Part shown: in pieces, positions 17,310-26,869 of the stretch
How the letters are laid out: the number at the start of each line of letters is the position of its first letter
Position numbering within the stretch: position 1 is the first letter of the stretch
Source: Rhizobium sp. NXC24
GTDB taxonomy: Bacteria; Pseudomonadota; Alphaproteobacteria; Rhizobiales; Rhizobiaceae
Direction: 5' to 3'
Assembly: GCF_002944315.1 (NCBI RefSeq)
Contig: NZ_CP024314.1
Coordinates: 248,001-312,000, forward strand
DNA length: 64,000 nucleotides
Translations under genes and position numbers: made by a program
The notes under the pieces: generated by a model
Told to the model about the DNA's origin: nothing
The model's database searches: none
The model's input: the letters and a program-made list of their open reading frames with translations, nothing else

Positions 17310-18224
17310 ATGGTAAGTCTGCGGCGACGATTGCCTCCTTTGACCGGATTGACTGCATTTGAAGCCGTGGCTCGCAATGGCAGCTTCACGCGTGCGGCAA
17401 GCGAGCTCGGCGTTACGCAAGCCGCCGTCAGCCGGCAGATTCATCTGCTCGAAGAAATGCTGGGTTTCGATCTTTTTCGGCGCTTGCACCGCAGGATAGA
17501 GCTGACTGAAAAAGGAAGAACCCTGTCGACGGCCGCAACCACCGCCTTCAACCTTGTTGCCGAAACGATCTCTGAAATCACCAAGGAAGAGGCAGCCGAA
17601 GGGCTGACGATTTCCGCCACCGTCGCATTCTCACATTTCTGGCTGCTGCCGAAGATCTCTTCCTTCTCGAAAGCATTCCCAGACAGCGCCCTTCGCATCA
17701 TTACGCAGGACAACGCAACCAGCCTCGGGAGCAGCGATGTGGACCTCGCCATTCGTTATGGCAACGGCATGTGGCCGGATGGACAGGCTGAACTGCTCTT
17801 CGATGACGAGATCTTTCCTGTCTGCAGCCAGGAATATGCTGAGAACCTCGGAAAAATCGAAGACCTTGCCGAGTTGGTGCGTTATCCGCTCATCAGCTCC
17901 GACACCGACGACCCGAGTTGGACAGGCTGGAGCGAGTGGCTCGCTGCGTTCTCGGTGGAAGCACCCAAGCGTTCCCTCGGCATGCGCTGCAGTTTTTATA
18001 CCGAAGCGGTTTACGCTGCATTGAACGGGCAGGGGATCGCACTCGGCTGGCGGCGCCTCGTTCAGGATCTCTTGAACAGGAAAGCGCTTGTTCGGCTGAC
18101 CGAGCAGTCGATCGCGACGAGGAACGGTTATTTCATTGTTGTTCCGCGGCGAAGCGCAAAAAATCCGCATGTCGCTCAGTTTACCGCGTGGTTGAAAGAG
18201 ACAGCGCATGCCATGCAGCAATGA
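17310..18224 (+). CDS. LysR family regulator (GcvA-like)
   Basis: The 304-residue protein has an N-terminal winged helix (LTAFEAVARNGSFTRAASEL, then GVTQAAVSRQIHLLEE) and a LysR substrate-binding domain ending about 10 residues before the stop. The motif PPLTGLTAFEAVARNGSFT is typical of the GcvA/BetR-like branch that controls amino-acid or choline-related genes. ATG 17310 has AATAAGG upstream; an alternative GTG 11 codons earlier is less likely. It stands between the formaldehyde genes and putR, convergent with putR. Its target is unknown; no same-direction partner follows it. Confidence 0.87.
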   Translation: MVSLRRRLPPLTGLTAFEAVARNGSFTRAASELGVTQAAVSRQIHLLEEMLGFDLFRRLHRRIELTEKGRTLSTAATTAFNLVAETISEITKEEAAEGLTISATVAFSHFWLLPKISSFSKAFPDSALRIITQDNATSLGSSDVDLAIRYGNGMWPDGQAELLFDDEIFPVCSQEYAENLGKIEDLAELVRYPLISSDTDDPSWTGWSEWLAAFSVEAPKRSLGMRCSFYTEAVYAALNGQGIALGWRRLVQDLLNRKALVRLTEQSIATRNGYFIVVPRRSAKNPHVAQFTAWLKETAHAMQQ

Positions 18225-18246
18225 CGTTGCTGTCCGATGATGGCCG

Positions 18247-18738
18247 CTACAAGCCGCTTGTCTTTATTCGGCCGCCTTCCTTGACTGTTTCCATCGCCAC
18301 ACTTGTGGATGTGCTCGCCACGTAGGGGAGGGTCGATATTTTTTCTCCGAGGACGTGGCGGTATCGGCGGATGTCTCGTGTTCTTATCTTGATAAGATAG
18401 TCAAAACGTCCTGCGATCATGTGGCATTCTTCCACCTCCTTGATCTTCCTCACCGCTGCATTGAAGCTTTTCAACGCGTCTTCCTTGGTACTCGTCAGCT
18501 TCACTTCCGCGAAGGCGACGTGATCGAGCCCAAGTTTGGCGGGATTCAAGATAGCCGAGAATCCCACGATGTATCCTTCGTCCACGAGTCTCTTAAGGCG
18601 AAGCTGACAAGGGGTTTTCGATAATCCGATCCGGCTGGCCAGATCCGTAATCGAGATTCGGCCGTCCTCGGTGACGACTTCGAGGATCTTCAAATCAAAC
18701 TGGTCCAATTCACTAGTTTGAGCCTTTTCTGTAGACAT
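18247..18738 (-). CDS. putR: Lrp/AsnC family regulator of proline catabolism (PutR)
   Basis: The 163-residue protein has an Lrp-type HTH (LDQFDLKILEVVTEDGRISI, then TDLASRIGLSKTPCQLRLKR) and a RAM ligand domain (HVAFAEVKLTSTKEDALKSF and CHMIAGRFDYLIKI). In Agrobacterium and Rhodobacter, PutR activates the divergent putA when proline is present. The same arrangement is seen here, with about 0.5 kb and two small reading frames between putR and putA. This fits proline as the end product of the betaine pathway to the left. Confidence 0.88.
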   Translation of the reverse strand: MSTEKAQTSELDQFDLKILEVVTEDGRISITDLASRIGLSKTPCQLRLKRLVDEGYIVGFSAILNPAKLGLDHVAFAEVKLTSTKEDALKSFNAAVRKIKEVEECHMIAGRFDYLIKIRTRDIRRYRHVLGEKISTLPYVASTSTSVAMETVKEGGRIKTSGL

Positions 18739-18778
18739 TTTGCAATCCTATTGCTGTTCAAATAAGTTAATACGTCAA

Positions 18779-18806
18779 TCATTCGGCCTTAATCAAGTCT
18801 GAATGA
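18779..18806. promoter_or_regulatory. Candidate PutR operator
   Basis: An interrupted inverted repeat, TCATTCGG and CTGAATGA with a 12-base AT-rich spacer, lies 40 bp upstream of the putR start in the putR-putA gap. Lrp-family proteins bind degenerate repeats of this kind. No second strong copy was found, so this is a weak call. Confidence 0.35.
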
Positions 18807-18857
18807 CTTTAGCTCCTCGGTTATGATGAAGCGAAGCCGGTGGAGGAAGAAGTCCAG

Positions 18858-18989
18858 ATGAATTCCGCAGCCAAGAAGGTCGAGGGATTCCTTCAAAAAC
18901 GCGCTCATCGACATACCGTTCGGCGGATCAAACGATGCGCTTTGCATCTCAATCAGATTGCAGAGGCCTATGAGGCGATCGGCATCTGA
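18858..18989 (+). CDS. Small basic ORF (43 aa) upstream of putA
   Basis: A 43-codon frame starts MNSAAKKVEGFLQKRAHRHT and ends at TGA 18989. It has a good ribosome site, TGGAGGAAGAAG, at suitable spacing from ATG 18858. The product is strongly basic with several Arg, Lys and His residues and no membrane segment. It is the first reading frame after the putR-putA regulatory region, so it may be co-transcribed with the next small gene and putA. I recognise no family. It could be a regulatory leader peptide or simply a chance frame. Confidence 0.45.
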   Translation: MNSAAKKVEGFLQKRAHRHTVRRIKRCALHLNQIAEAYEAIGI

Positions 18990-19026
18990 TTTTGCCTATT
19001 TCGCTCGCGTCAAAAGGGGATCACGG

Positions 19027-19236
19027 ATGTATAACTACAATAAGAAGCGCGAAGTCAGTCAGGAGCCGGATCTGCTGGCTCACTATCGGCCGGTGGCGAT
19101 CAGAGCGGTGGCGGCTGCGCTCGCTGTTAAGGCGAGCAAGCCGGATGCGGTGCCGCTTCGAGACACCGAGTATTCAGGTCCGGCCTGGCTGGACCATCCC
19201 GACGACGGCGAAGCCGGCGTTTCATTCATTCGCTAA
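19027..19236 (+). CDS. Small hypothetical protein (69 aa) before putA
   Basis: The frame starts MYNYNKKREVSQEPDLLAHY with AAGGGG 8 bases upstream and ends 26 bp before the putA start. The central part (PVAIRAVAAALAVKASKP) is probably helical and the end is acidic. No known domain is recognised. The good ribosome site, the absence of overlap with other genes and the position between the 43-residue frame and putA support it as a real co-transcribed gene. A role in PutA control or membrane association is a guess. Confidence 0.6.
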   Translation: MYNYNKKREVSQEPDLLAHYRPVAIRAVAAALAVKASKPDAVPLRDTEYSGPAWLDHPDDGEAGVSFIR

Positions 19237-19262
19237 TCGACACATTGTTCACAGGTATTCCC

Positions 19263-22200
19263 ATGCTAGACGCGGTGCCCAATTCCACCTCTTCCCACGA
19301 CGGCGTGTCACCCTTTGCCGACTTCGCGCCGCCCATTCGGCCGCAATCCGAACTTCGGCAAGCAATTACCGCTGCCTATCGCCGGCCGGAAACCGAATGC
19401 CTGCCACCGCTTGTCGCTGCGGCCCGTGTCTCCGAAGCGAAGCGCTATGACATTCGCAGCACTGCCCGCACCCTGATCGAAGCGCTGCGCGCCAAGCATA
19501 AGGGCACCGGTGTTGAAGGGCTTGTTCACGAGTATTCGCTGTCGAGCCAGGAAGGCGTGGCTCTGATGTGCCTTGCCGAAGCGCTCTTGCGCATTCCCGA
19601 CACCGATACCCGTGACGCACTCATTCGAGACAAGATTGCCGAGGGCGACTGGTCGTCTCACATTGGCGGCGGCAAATCGCTGTTCGTCAACGCCGCCACC
19701 TGGGGGCTCGTGGTTACCGGCAAGCTGACCTCCACCGTCAACGACCGCAGCCTTTCGGCAGCGCTGACGCGGCTGATCGCGCGCGCCGGCGAGCCGGTGA
19801 TCCGCCGTGGCGTCGACATGGCAATGCGCATGATGGGCGAGCAGTTCGTCACCGGCGAAACAATCGAGGAGGCGCTGAAGCGCGCCCAACCGCTGGAGGG
19901 CCGCGGCTTCCGCTATTCCTACGATATGCTTGGCGAGGCGGCGACGACGGCGGCTGATGCCGAGCGCTATTTCCGCGATTATGAAAAAGCGATCCACGCG
20001 ATCGGGAAAGCCGCGGCAGGGCGGGGCATCTATAATGGGCCCGGCATCTCCATCAAGCTCTCGGCATTGCATCCACGTTACAGCCGCTCGCAGTCCCGTC
20101 GGGTGATGAGCGAGCTGTTGCCGAAAGTGAAGTCGTTGGCGGCACTCGCAAAGGGATATGACATCGGCCTCAATATCGACGCCGAAGAAGCCGACCGGCT
20201 GGAGCTTTCGCTTGATCTTCTCGAGGAGCTTTGCTTCGATGCCGCTCTCAAGGGTTGGAACGGCCTTGGCTTCGTGGTGCAGGCATATGGCAAACGCTGC
20301 CCGTTCGTGCTCGATTATATTATCGATCTGGCTCGTCGCTCTGAGCGTCGGATAATGGTGCGCCTCGTCAAGGGTGCCTATTGGGACGCCGAAATCAAGC
20401 GCGCCCAGCTTGATGGCCTTGAGGATTTTCCGGTCTATACCCGCAAGATCTATACCGACGTCGCCTATGTCGCCTGCGCACGCAAGCTGCTTGCGGCGCC
20501 GGATGCGGTGTTCCCGCAGTTTGCCACCCACAATGCGCAGACGCTTGCTACGATCTATCATCTGGCGGGTCCGGATTTCGAAGTCGGCAAGTATGAGTTT
20601 CAGTGCTTGCATGGCATGGGCGAGCCGCTTTATGACGAGGTCGTCGGCAAGCAGAAGCTCGATCGCCCCTGCCGGATTTATGCGCCCGTCGGCACGCATG
20701 AAACGCTGCTCGCCTATCTGGTCCGACGTCTCCTGGAAAACGGCGCCAATTCCTCCTTCGTAAACCGTATCTCCGATCCGAATGTTTCGATCGACGCACT
20801 GGTCGCCGATCCCGCCGAAGTCGTCGCGGCAATGCCCGTGGTCGGCGCACCCCATGAACTGATCGCTCTTCCTGGCGACCTATATGGCAGAGCTCGTGCC
20901 AATTCCTCCGGCCTTGACCTGTCGAGTGAGAAGACCCTCTTCGAGTTGTCGCAATCGCTGGCCGCGACGGTTCAGACGCCATGGCAGGCGCTTCCCATCC
21001 TCGCAGACGGTTCGACTGATGGGGTGACACGGCAGGTTCTCAATCCAGCCGATCACCGCGACGTCGTCGGGACGGTCACTGAGCTTAAGGTCGAAGAAGC
21101 AGCCCGGATTGCTCGCATGGCTGCCGAACACGCCCCACAATGGGCTGCTATTCCCCCGGCAGAGCGCGCGGCATGCCTGGAGCGGGCCGCCGACATCATG
21201 CAGTCCCGTATCGAGACGTTGATGGGGATAGTCATGCGCGAAGCCGGAAAGTCGGCGGCCAATGCCGTTGGCGAGGTCCGGGAAGCCATTGATTTCCTGC
21301 GCTACTATGCCGACCAGGCCCGCAAGACGCTTGGTCCTGCGCATGCGCCGCTTGGACCGATCGTCTGCATCAGCCCGTGGAACTTCCCGCTTGCGATCTT
21401 CACCGGACAGGTGGCGGCAGCCCTCGTGGCGGGCAATCCAGTGCTTGCGAAACCCGCTGGCGTGACGCCGATCATCGCATCGGAAAGCGTCAAAATCCTG
21501 CACGAGGCGGGAGTGCCACGGGGGGCGCTGCAATTCGTACCCGGCAGCGGTCGCCTTGGTGCCGCTCTTGTCGGCGCTCCCGAAACGGCAGGCGTCATGT
21601 TCACGGGGTCGACGGAAGTCGCCCGCCTCATTCAGGCGCAGTTGGTCGAGCGCCTATCGGCCACAGGCAAGCCCATTCCGCTGATTGCCGAAACGGGCGG
21701 CCAGAACGGCATGATCGTCGACTCCTCAGCACTTGCCGAGCAGGTCGTCGCAGATGTGATCGCCTCTGCCTTCGATAGCGCCGGCCAGCGCTGCTCCGCA
21801 TTGCGCGTCCTGTGCCTTCAAGACGATATTGCGGATCGAACGCTCAATATGCTCAAGGGCGCCTTTAAGGAGCTGACGATCGGCCGCACCGATCGGTTGA
21901 ACATCGACGTTGGCCCGGTCATCAATGACAGTGCCAAGGCGGAGATCGATCAGCATATCGAGCATATGCGTGGTCTTGGCTGCAAGGTGCATCAGTTGCC
22001 GCTCCACGAGGGCGCCGCGGCCGGGACGTTTGTGCCGCCGACGATCGTCGAGATCCGATCCCTTTCCGACCTCACCAGAGAAGTGTTCGGGCCGGTTCTG
22101 CACGTCATTCGCTACCGCAGAAACGGGCTCGATCGCCTGATCGACGACATCAACGCTTCCGGCTACGGTCTCACCTTCGGCCTTCATACCCGGCTCGATG

Positions 22201-22964
22201 AAACGATCGCGCATGTGACGAGCCGCATCAAGGCCGGCAACCTTTATGTGAACCGGAATATCATCGGAGCGGTCGTTGGCGTTCAACCATTCGGTGGACG
22301 TGGCCTCTCCGGTACCGGTCCGAAGGCTGGTGGCCCTCTCTATATCGGCCGCCTGGTTCAGAAAGCGCCTGTTCCGCCGCAGCAGGATTCGGTTCATACC
22401 GACCCGGCATTGCGGGACTACATCATCTGGCTGGATCGTCGGGGATTGTCAGCGGAAGGCGAAGCGGCCCGTGGCTATGCAAGCCGATCGGCGCTGGGAT
22501 TGGAACGCGAGTTGGTCGGCCCCGTTGGCGAACGCAATCTCTATGCGCTTCATCCTCGCGGCCGAATCCTCCTGGTGCCGGAGACAAAGACCGGTCTCTT
22601 CCGTCAGATTGCCGCTGCTCTGTCGACAGGAAACCAGATCGCCATAGATGCGGGATCCGGTTTGGAATCCGTTTTGCCGGATTTGCCATCATCCGTTTCC
22701 AGCCGCATTTCCTGGACCTCGAACTGGGAGAAGGACGGGCCGTTTTCGGGTGCGCTGGTGGAAGGGGATCGGGCTAGGGTCCAGTCCATCAATCAGAAGA
22801 TTGCGGCTCTTCCCGGCCCGCTCCTCCTGGTGCAGGCGGCGACCACGGATGAAGTAGAGAGCGACCCCGACGCATATTGCCTCAACTGGCTGTTGGAAGA
22901 GGTGTCGACCTCGATCAACACCGCGGCAGCGGGCGGGAATGCAAGTCTGATGACGATCGGATAG
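19263..22964 (+). CDS. putA: Bifunctional proline dehydrogenase / P5C dehydrogenase (PutA)
   Basis: The 1233-residue protein lacks the N-terminal ribbon-helix-helix domain of enterobacterial PutA, in keeping with a separate PutR. The FAD-dependent proline dehydrogenase barrel includes RLVKGAYWDAEIKRAQ near residue 370. The aldehyde dehydrogenase half includes the general-base region ETGGQNGMIVDSSAL and the nucleophile in GQRCSALRVL near residue 842. A C-terminal ALDH-like extension follows. It oxidises proline to glutamate in two steps and feeds electrons to quinone. ATG 19263 has CACAGG upstream; a TTG six codons earlier is possible. It completes the betaine route by consuming the proline produced. 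Confidence 0.96.
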   Translation: MLDAVPNSTSSHDGVSPFADFAPPIRPQSELRQAITAAYRRPETECLPPLVAAARVSEAKRYDIRSTARTLIEALRAKHKGTGVEGLVHEYSLSSQEGVALMCLAEALLRIPDTDTRDALIRDKIAEGDWSSHIGGGKSLFVNAATWGLVVTGKLTSTVNDRSLSAALTRLIARAGEPVIRRGVDMAMRMMGEQFVTGETIEEALKRAQPLEGRGFRYSYDMLGEAATTAADAERYFRDYEKAIHAIGKAAAGRGIYNGPGISIKLSALHPRYSRSQSRRVMSELLPKVKSLAALAKGYDIGLNIDAEEADRLELSLDLLEELCFDAALKGWNGLGFVVQAYGKRCPFVLDYIIDLARRSERRIMVRLVKGAYWDAEIKRAQLDGLEDFPVYTRKIYTDVAYVACARKLLAAPDAVFPQFATHNAQTLATIYHLAGPDFEVGKYEFQCLHGMGEPLYDEVVGKQKLDRPCRIYAPVGTHETLLAYLVRRLLENGANSSFVNRISDPNVSIDALVADPAEVVAAMPVVGAPHELIALPGDLYGRARANSSGLDLSSEKTLFELSQSLAATVQTPWQALPILADGSTDGVTRQVLNPADHRDVVGTVTELKVEEAARIARMAAEHAPQWAAIPPAERAACLERAADIMQSRIETLMGIVMREAGKSAANAVGEVREAIDFLRYYADQARKTLGPAHAPLGPIVCISPWNFPLAIFTGQVAAALVAGNPVLAKPAGVTPIIASESVKILHEAGVPRGALQFVPGSGRLGAALVGAPETAGVMFTGSTEVARLIQAQLVERLSATGKPIPLIAETGGQNGMIVDSSALAEQVVADVIASAFDSAGQRCSALRVLCLQDDIADRTLNMLKGAFKELTIGRTDRLNIDVGPVINDSAKAEIDQHIEHMRGLGCKVHQLPLHEGAAAGTFVPPTIVEIRSLSDLTREVFGPVLHVIRYRRNGLDRLIDDINASGYGLTFGLHTRLDETIAHVTSRIKAGNLYVNRNIIGAVVGVQPFGGRGLSGTGPKAGGPLYIGRLVQKAPVPPQQDSVHTDPALRDYIIWLDRRGLSAEGEAARGYASRSALGLERELVGPVGERNLYALHPRGRILLVPETKTGLFRQIAAALSTGNQIAIDAGSGLESVLPDLPSSVSSRISWTSNWEKDGPFSGALVEGDRARVQSINQKIAALPGPLLLVQAATTDEVESDPDAYCLNWLLEEVSTSINTAAAGGNASLMTIG

Positions 22965-22982
22965 CCCGTTGTAGATCATATA

Positions 22983-23009
22983 GTGAGGGCGCGTTGCTTG
23001 CGCCCTCAC
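22983..23009 (+). terminator. Stem-loop terminator after putA
   Basis: A perfect 10-bp stem (GTGAGGGCGC / GCGCCCTCAC) with a 7-base loop lies 18 bp after the putA stop. The following bases are only moderately T-rich (GATCATCTCTTTG). Its position at the end of a large gene makes it a likely intrinsic terminator. Confidence 0.7.
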
Positions 23010-23247
23010 GATCATCTCTTTGATGCTCAGATTTCGCCCATCGCGAACGCGGTCGCATGGACCGTCGACCGGTCTGTGTTTGGCGAAATCCTTCTCGATT
23101 GGTGCGTTCGCGCGATCCGCTATCAGAATGAGAGCCTATACGCATAGCTCCGCACTTTTTGAAAAGCCACTCTGCGATTCTTCACGAGAAATTTATTTTC
23201 TTTTGAAAAAAATTCGAAAGATGCAGAAATGGAGCACGCGGATACCA

Positions 23248-25434
23248 ATGAAGACGCTTTCGGGGAAGCTCGTAATTGCAACCGGTATTGCCGTTGCGAC
23301 GATTTTGCTTGGGTATACAGCAATCAACACAATTTCCGCCAAGGTCAGGACCGAACAGGAAGTCATGCTCCGGGCAACGGAGCAGGCAGCTTCTGTCAGC
23401 CAGAGTGTTGCTGTTCAAATCACCGAGGCGACTTCGGCAGGTAAGGCGCTAGCGTCATCGCTGGTAGGTTTTGTCGATGGCGGATCAAGAAAGCGGGCGG
23501 ATATTGTTGCCATGCTGAAGACAGTGCCGCCGCAATACTCCAATGTATTCGGCGCCTGGATGTGTGAACTTATCGACGGAAAGTCCCCCAAGCCGACCTC
23601 CGGCGATGAGGGATTGAACAAGGAAGGTATTTTCACGCCTTATTGGACCAAGGGCGACAGCGGTCAGATGGAGTTCTCGACTTGGAAAATCGATCCCAAG
23701 CAGGAATATTATCGCGTTCCGCTGGAAACCGGAAAGCCGGTCATCACCTCTCCCTATCTTACCAACATGAAGAAGCTGGTCACATCGGTTTCCGTCCCGA
23801 TGACGTTGGACGGGCATACCGTCGGATTGGCGGGTGTCGACATAAAACTCGATGATCTGACAGCGGCGCTCAACACGATGCATCCGTTTGGAGACGGGCG
23901 CGTCATGCTTGTAGCCAATGATGGAAAATGGCTTGCGCATCCGAGCCAGGATAATCTTATGAAGGACTATGGCGACGTCGGCTCCGATCTGGTCAAACAA
24001 GCGCTGGCGGATGGCAAAATGCGCGTCGTCCCCGGGATGCCCGACGGCGTAGTTCGCCTTGTCTATCCGTTTAGTGCGCCCGGAATGAATACGACCTGGG
24101 CCGCGATTCTTGACGTTCCCGCTTCGGCCTTCGCGACACCCGTTCGCCAGCAGATGTACAGCGCCATCCTTGGCGGCTTCGCCATTCTGGTCGTGACGCT
24201 CGGCGTCATCCTGATCGCGAGCCGAAGCCTGATCGGTAAGCCACTGACGAATGTGCTGGCCCATGTCCATCGCATGGCGAATGGGAACTATCGTGATGCG
24301 ATCGAGGTCGGCAAGAGGAGCGATGAGCTCGGAAGCCTCATCTCGGCGCTGGAGATGTTTCGCCAGGAACTCGCCAACGGCGACAAGATGAAGGCCGACC
24401 AGGAAATCCTGCAAGGCCAGATCGAATTGGATCGAAAGACGCAGCGAGATCACGAAGTTGCCAAGGCCGAGGACCTTCGTCAATTTGTTGAGACCGTGCA
24501 AACGCGATTTGAACGCCTTGCTTCCGGCGATCTCACGGTGCGCATGAACGAACCGGTCGCTCCGGAATTCGAGATGATCCGGCAAAATTTCAACACCGCC
24601 ATCGCATCTCTCGAGGAAACGATCCTCAATGTCGTCCAGTCAGTCTACACGATCAGGGGTGGGCTCAATGAGATTTCCAATGCATCCAACGACCTCGCGC
24701 GACGCACCGAGCAGCAGGCAGCCTCTCTTGAAGAAACGGTCGCGGCGCTTGGTGAGGTCACCCGCGGTGTGAACGAGACCGCCGACGGTTCCCGCAAAGC
24801 GCAAGGTGTTGTTTCGGACGCGCGAGGCGATGCCAAGACGGGTAGTGACGTCGTTTCCCGCGCAATCTCGGCGATGATGGAGATTCAAACGTCCTCCAAC
24901 AAGGTCGGCAATATCCTGCGGGTGATCGACGAGATTGCCTTCCAGACAAATCTGCTTGCTCTGAATGCCGGCGTCGAAGCGGCGCGGGCCGGGGAGGCCG
25001 GCAAAGGCTTCGCGGTTGTCGCCCAGGAAGTTCGGGAACTTGCGCAAAGATCGGCCCAGGCTGCCAAGGAAATTGCCGCGCTGATTTCGCTGTCGTCGTC
25101 ACAGGTCGGAGCAGGTGTCGATCTCGTCGAGGAGACGGGAACATCTCTGTCGCACATCGTCACCAAGGTCAGCGATCTGACCGAGACCGTAAACGCAATT
25201 GCAGCCAGCGCTGCGGAGCAAGCGGTAAGTTTGCGAGAGGTTTCGGCGGCTGCGGACTTGATGGACAAGGTTACGCAGCAAAACGCCGCAATGGTTGAAG
25301 AGACGACGGCTGCCGCAAGAAGCCTTGCTGACGAAACAAATTCTTTGGCCAATTTCGTCGCTCGGTTCAAACTGAGCAAAACGCGCGGTTCCGTTGAGCA
25401 CACAAGGGAAACGAACTTCGCCTTGGCGAGCTGA
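23248..25434 (+). CDS. Methyl-accepting chemotaxis protein with periplasmic Cache domain
   Basis: The 728-residue protein starts [20 protein letters not shown] with the first membrane helix. A periplasmic sensor of about 270 residues resembles a double Cache/PDC domain ([34 protein letters not shown]). A second helix ([20 protein letters not shown]) leads to HAMP and then the methyl-accepting signalling domain with the hairpin tip [20 protein letters not shown]. There is no C-terminal CheR/CheB pentapeptide. Cache receptors often bind amino acids or amines, so proline or betaine sensing next to putA is attractive but inferred. An ATG at 23221 is an alternative start; neither has a strong ribosome site. 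Confidence 0.88.
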   Translation: MKTLSGKLVIATGIAVATILLGYTAINTISAKVRTEQEVMLRATEQAASVSQSVAVQITEATSAGKALASSLVGFVDGGSRKRADIVAMLKTVPPQYSNVFGAWMCELIDGKSPKPTSGDEGLNKEGIFTPYWTKGDSGQMEFSTWKIDPKQEYYRVPLETGKPVITSPYLTNMKKLVTSVSVPMTLDGHTVGLAGVDIKLDDLTAALNTMHPFGDGRVMLVANDGKWLAHPSQDNLMKDYGDVGSDLVKQALADGKMRVVPGMPDGVVRLVYPFSAPGMNTTWAAILDVPASAFATPVRQQMYSAILGGFAILVVTLGVILIASRSLIGKPLTNVLAHVHRMANGNYRDAIEVGKRSDELGSLISALEMFRQELANGDKMKADQEILQGQIELDRKTQRDHEVAKAEDLRQFVETVQTRFERLASGDLTVRMNEPVAPEFEMIRQNFNTAIASLEETILNVVQSVYTIRGGLNEISNASNDLARRTEQQAASLEETVAALGEVTRGVNETADGSRKAQGVVSDARGDAKTGSDVVSRAISAMMEIQTSSNKVGNILRVIDEIAFQTNLLALNAGVEAARAGEAGKGFAVVAQEVRELAQRSAQAAKEIAALISLSSSQVGAGVDLVEETGTSLSHIVTKVSDLTETVNAIAASAAEQAVSLREVSAAADLMDKVTQQNAAMVEETTAAARSLADETNSLANFVARFKLSKTRGSVEHTRETNFALAS

Positions 25435-25518
25435 CTGATCGTCCAGCTATCATTTGGGCAGCAGATACGAGAACTGCCCAGGCAGAAGGCGTGCGAAGGT
25501 CAATGGTAGCGTCATATC

Positions 25519-25544
25519 GCCTGCCGATTTGTCGATCGGCAGGC
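25519..25544 (+). terminator. Stem-loop terminator after the chemoreceptor gene
   Basis: A perfect 10-bp stem (GCCTGCCGAT / ATCGGCAGGC) with a 6-base loop lies 85 bp after the stop. A weaker 7-bp hairpin (TGGGCAG / CTGCCCA) lies just before it at 25455-25480. The two together separate the plus-strand chemoreceptor from the convergent minus-strand quorum-sensing genes. Confidence 0.6.
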
Positions 25545-25606
25545 TTCATGCCCGAGATCCTGGGCCGATCGGCGCCGCCGCGTTGCAGGGCGCTTTTTCT
25601 TGCAAG

Positions 25607-25819
25607 CTAGTGGACCTTTCTTTCGACCTCAGTTTCAGTTGCTACGCTGAGCATTTGAAGCAGATATCGTATCAATGTGACGTCCTCGGTGGACGTCTGG
25701 TTTTCAAATACCTGAGTGATGATCGCTCTCAAATTATTGGCCTGGTCGTGCACCAGCTCCTTAATATAGATTTCGGATTCCGCAAAAACTGCATTTTCGT
25801 TCTGTTTATCGCTTGTCAT
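25607..25819 (-). CDS. Small hypothetical protein (70 aa), distal gene of the luxI transcript
   Basis: The frame begins MTSDKQNENAVFAESEIYIK and is rich in acidic and aliphatic residues with a probable long helix (IKELVHDQANNLRAIITQVF). Its ATG overlaps the stop of the upstream small gene as ATGA, a classic sign of translational coupling. No membrane segment or known domain is seen. It is on the same strand as luxI, so it may belong to the quorum-sensing transcript. Small coupled proteins downstream of AHL synthases are known (CinS with CinI in R. leguminosarum), but no specific homology can be claimed. Confidence 0.55.
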   Translation of the reverse strand: MTSDKQNENAVFAESEIYIKELVHDQANNLRAIITQVFENQTSTEDVTLIRYLLQMLSVATETEVERKVH

Positions 25820-26004
25820 CTCACACCAACTGGTCCTGAAGCGTCTTTCCGGTTTGTCCGGCATTCTGCAGCCCTCAATTCTCGATCGAACTGATCGATC
25901 ATGCGTTGCACCCATGGCTCATTGTAAACGTCGTCGCCGTCCCGACGGCGATCGCGTTCTTGGACGGATCTAATCTGCTCGACCAATGCTCGCAGCAGTG
26001 ACAT
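25816..26004 (-). CDS. Small hypothetical protein (62 aa) downstream of luxI
   Basis: The frame begins MSLLRALVEQIRSVQERDRR and is highly charged. The stretch DDVYNEPWVQRMIDQFDREL loosely recalls the anti-sigma factor NepR consensus (around DDVVNEPVPDRFLDLL), which is suggestive but far from proof in so short a protein. It overlaps the next small gene by ATGA and lies 159 bp after the luxI stop. The start ATG at 26004 is followed by a good coding pattern. The function is unknown. Confidence 0.5.
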   Translation of the reverse strand: MSLLRALVEQIRSVQERDRRRDGDDVYNEPWVQRMIDQFDRELRAAECRTNRKDASGPVGVR

Positions 26005-26163
26005 AACCCCCTCATTTCAGCTCGTTTCCGGAACGGAGCGACCTGGCGCATTTCGTTTGAAATCCCTCGGCCGCATCCCAGCAGACGGCGCTTGCAGCAC
26101 CTCCCGATCGCATAATGTCGCCTGCTTCAAGCCGGCTCGCGCTTGCAACTCTGGCCATTGCTT

Positions 26164-26868
26164 TCACTTAGCCAAATAGGCGCTTTCATTGTGGTTTGAA
26201 CGAACTCTTGCGTGAGCCAAGTAGGGAAGGTGGCTCAAAGTAGTCTCGGGCTTCAGCGGATTGCGAAGCTCTGGTTCCAGCAAGAGGGTTGTTCCCTGGA
26301 TGGAGTAGAGTTGATGATGCTTCATCAAACCGGCCATCGAAGGCTTTGCTTGGATCGGCACAATCAAGCCGCCCTCCAGCAGTGACGGCAATCCGAGTTT
26401 GGTTACCTGCCAGCCTGTCGAAATCAACAGATCCACCAACTTTGGATGCGTTTCGACAATCACCGAAGTAATGCCAGCGACGAGGCAAAACTCCATGACG
26501 CCGGTCATCAAGATGTGGGAGGCCGGCACCTGATTGATCAGTACGTCACCTTCCGCGACACATCGGGTCCACTCGAAAATGTCGGGCGAGCGTGGCCATG
26601 TTCCGCCGTTCATTATCTGAGGATATACGTCCGACAGCAAATGCGGTTCTGTCGTAGGGAGCAATCGCGTATATCCGACAACGGCATCTTCGTGAAAGAG
26701 GGCGAGATGCACAGCGCGGTCGCGATCGAACTGGTCAATTTCCAATCCGTCGCTTCTGCGGATGGCCTCCCAACCGAGCCTTTCCACAAATTGCTCGTGC
26801 CGAAAGCGCCAAATTTTCTCCATTGTTTGCTCGTTTGTTGCCGAGCAACCGACGTAGACTTTTATCAT
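26164..26868 (-). CDS. Acyl-homoserine-lactone synthase (LuxI family)
   Basis: The 234-residue protein has the LuxI invariant positions: Arg and Phe in RFRHEQF, Trp in RLGWE, the D-x2-D pair in EIDQFD, Arg in GYTRLLP, and Glu/Arg in FEWTRC. The enzyme makes an AHL from S-adenosylmethionine and an acyl-ACP. It is about 20 residues longer at the C-terminus than typical LuxI proteins. It lies 99 bp downstream of a luxR gene on the same strand, forming a complete cognate pair. The acyl chain cannot be predicted from sequence here. Confidence 0.9.
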   Translation of the reverse strand: MIKVYVGCSATNEQTMEKIWRFRHEQFVERLGWEAIRRSDGLEIDQFDRDRAVHLALFHEDAVVGYTRLLPTTEPHLLSDVYPQIMNGGTWPRSPDIFEWTRCVAEGDVLINQVPASHILMTGVMEFCLVAGITSVIVETHPKLVDLLISTGWQVTKLGLPSLLEGGLIVPIQAKPSMAGLMKHHQLYSIQGTTLLLEPELRNPLKPETTLSHLPYLAHARVRSNHNESAYLAK

Positions 26869-26869
26869 C

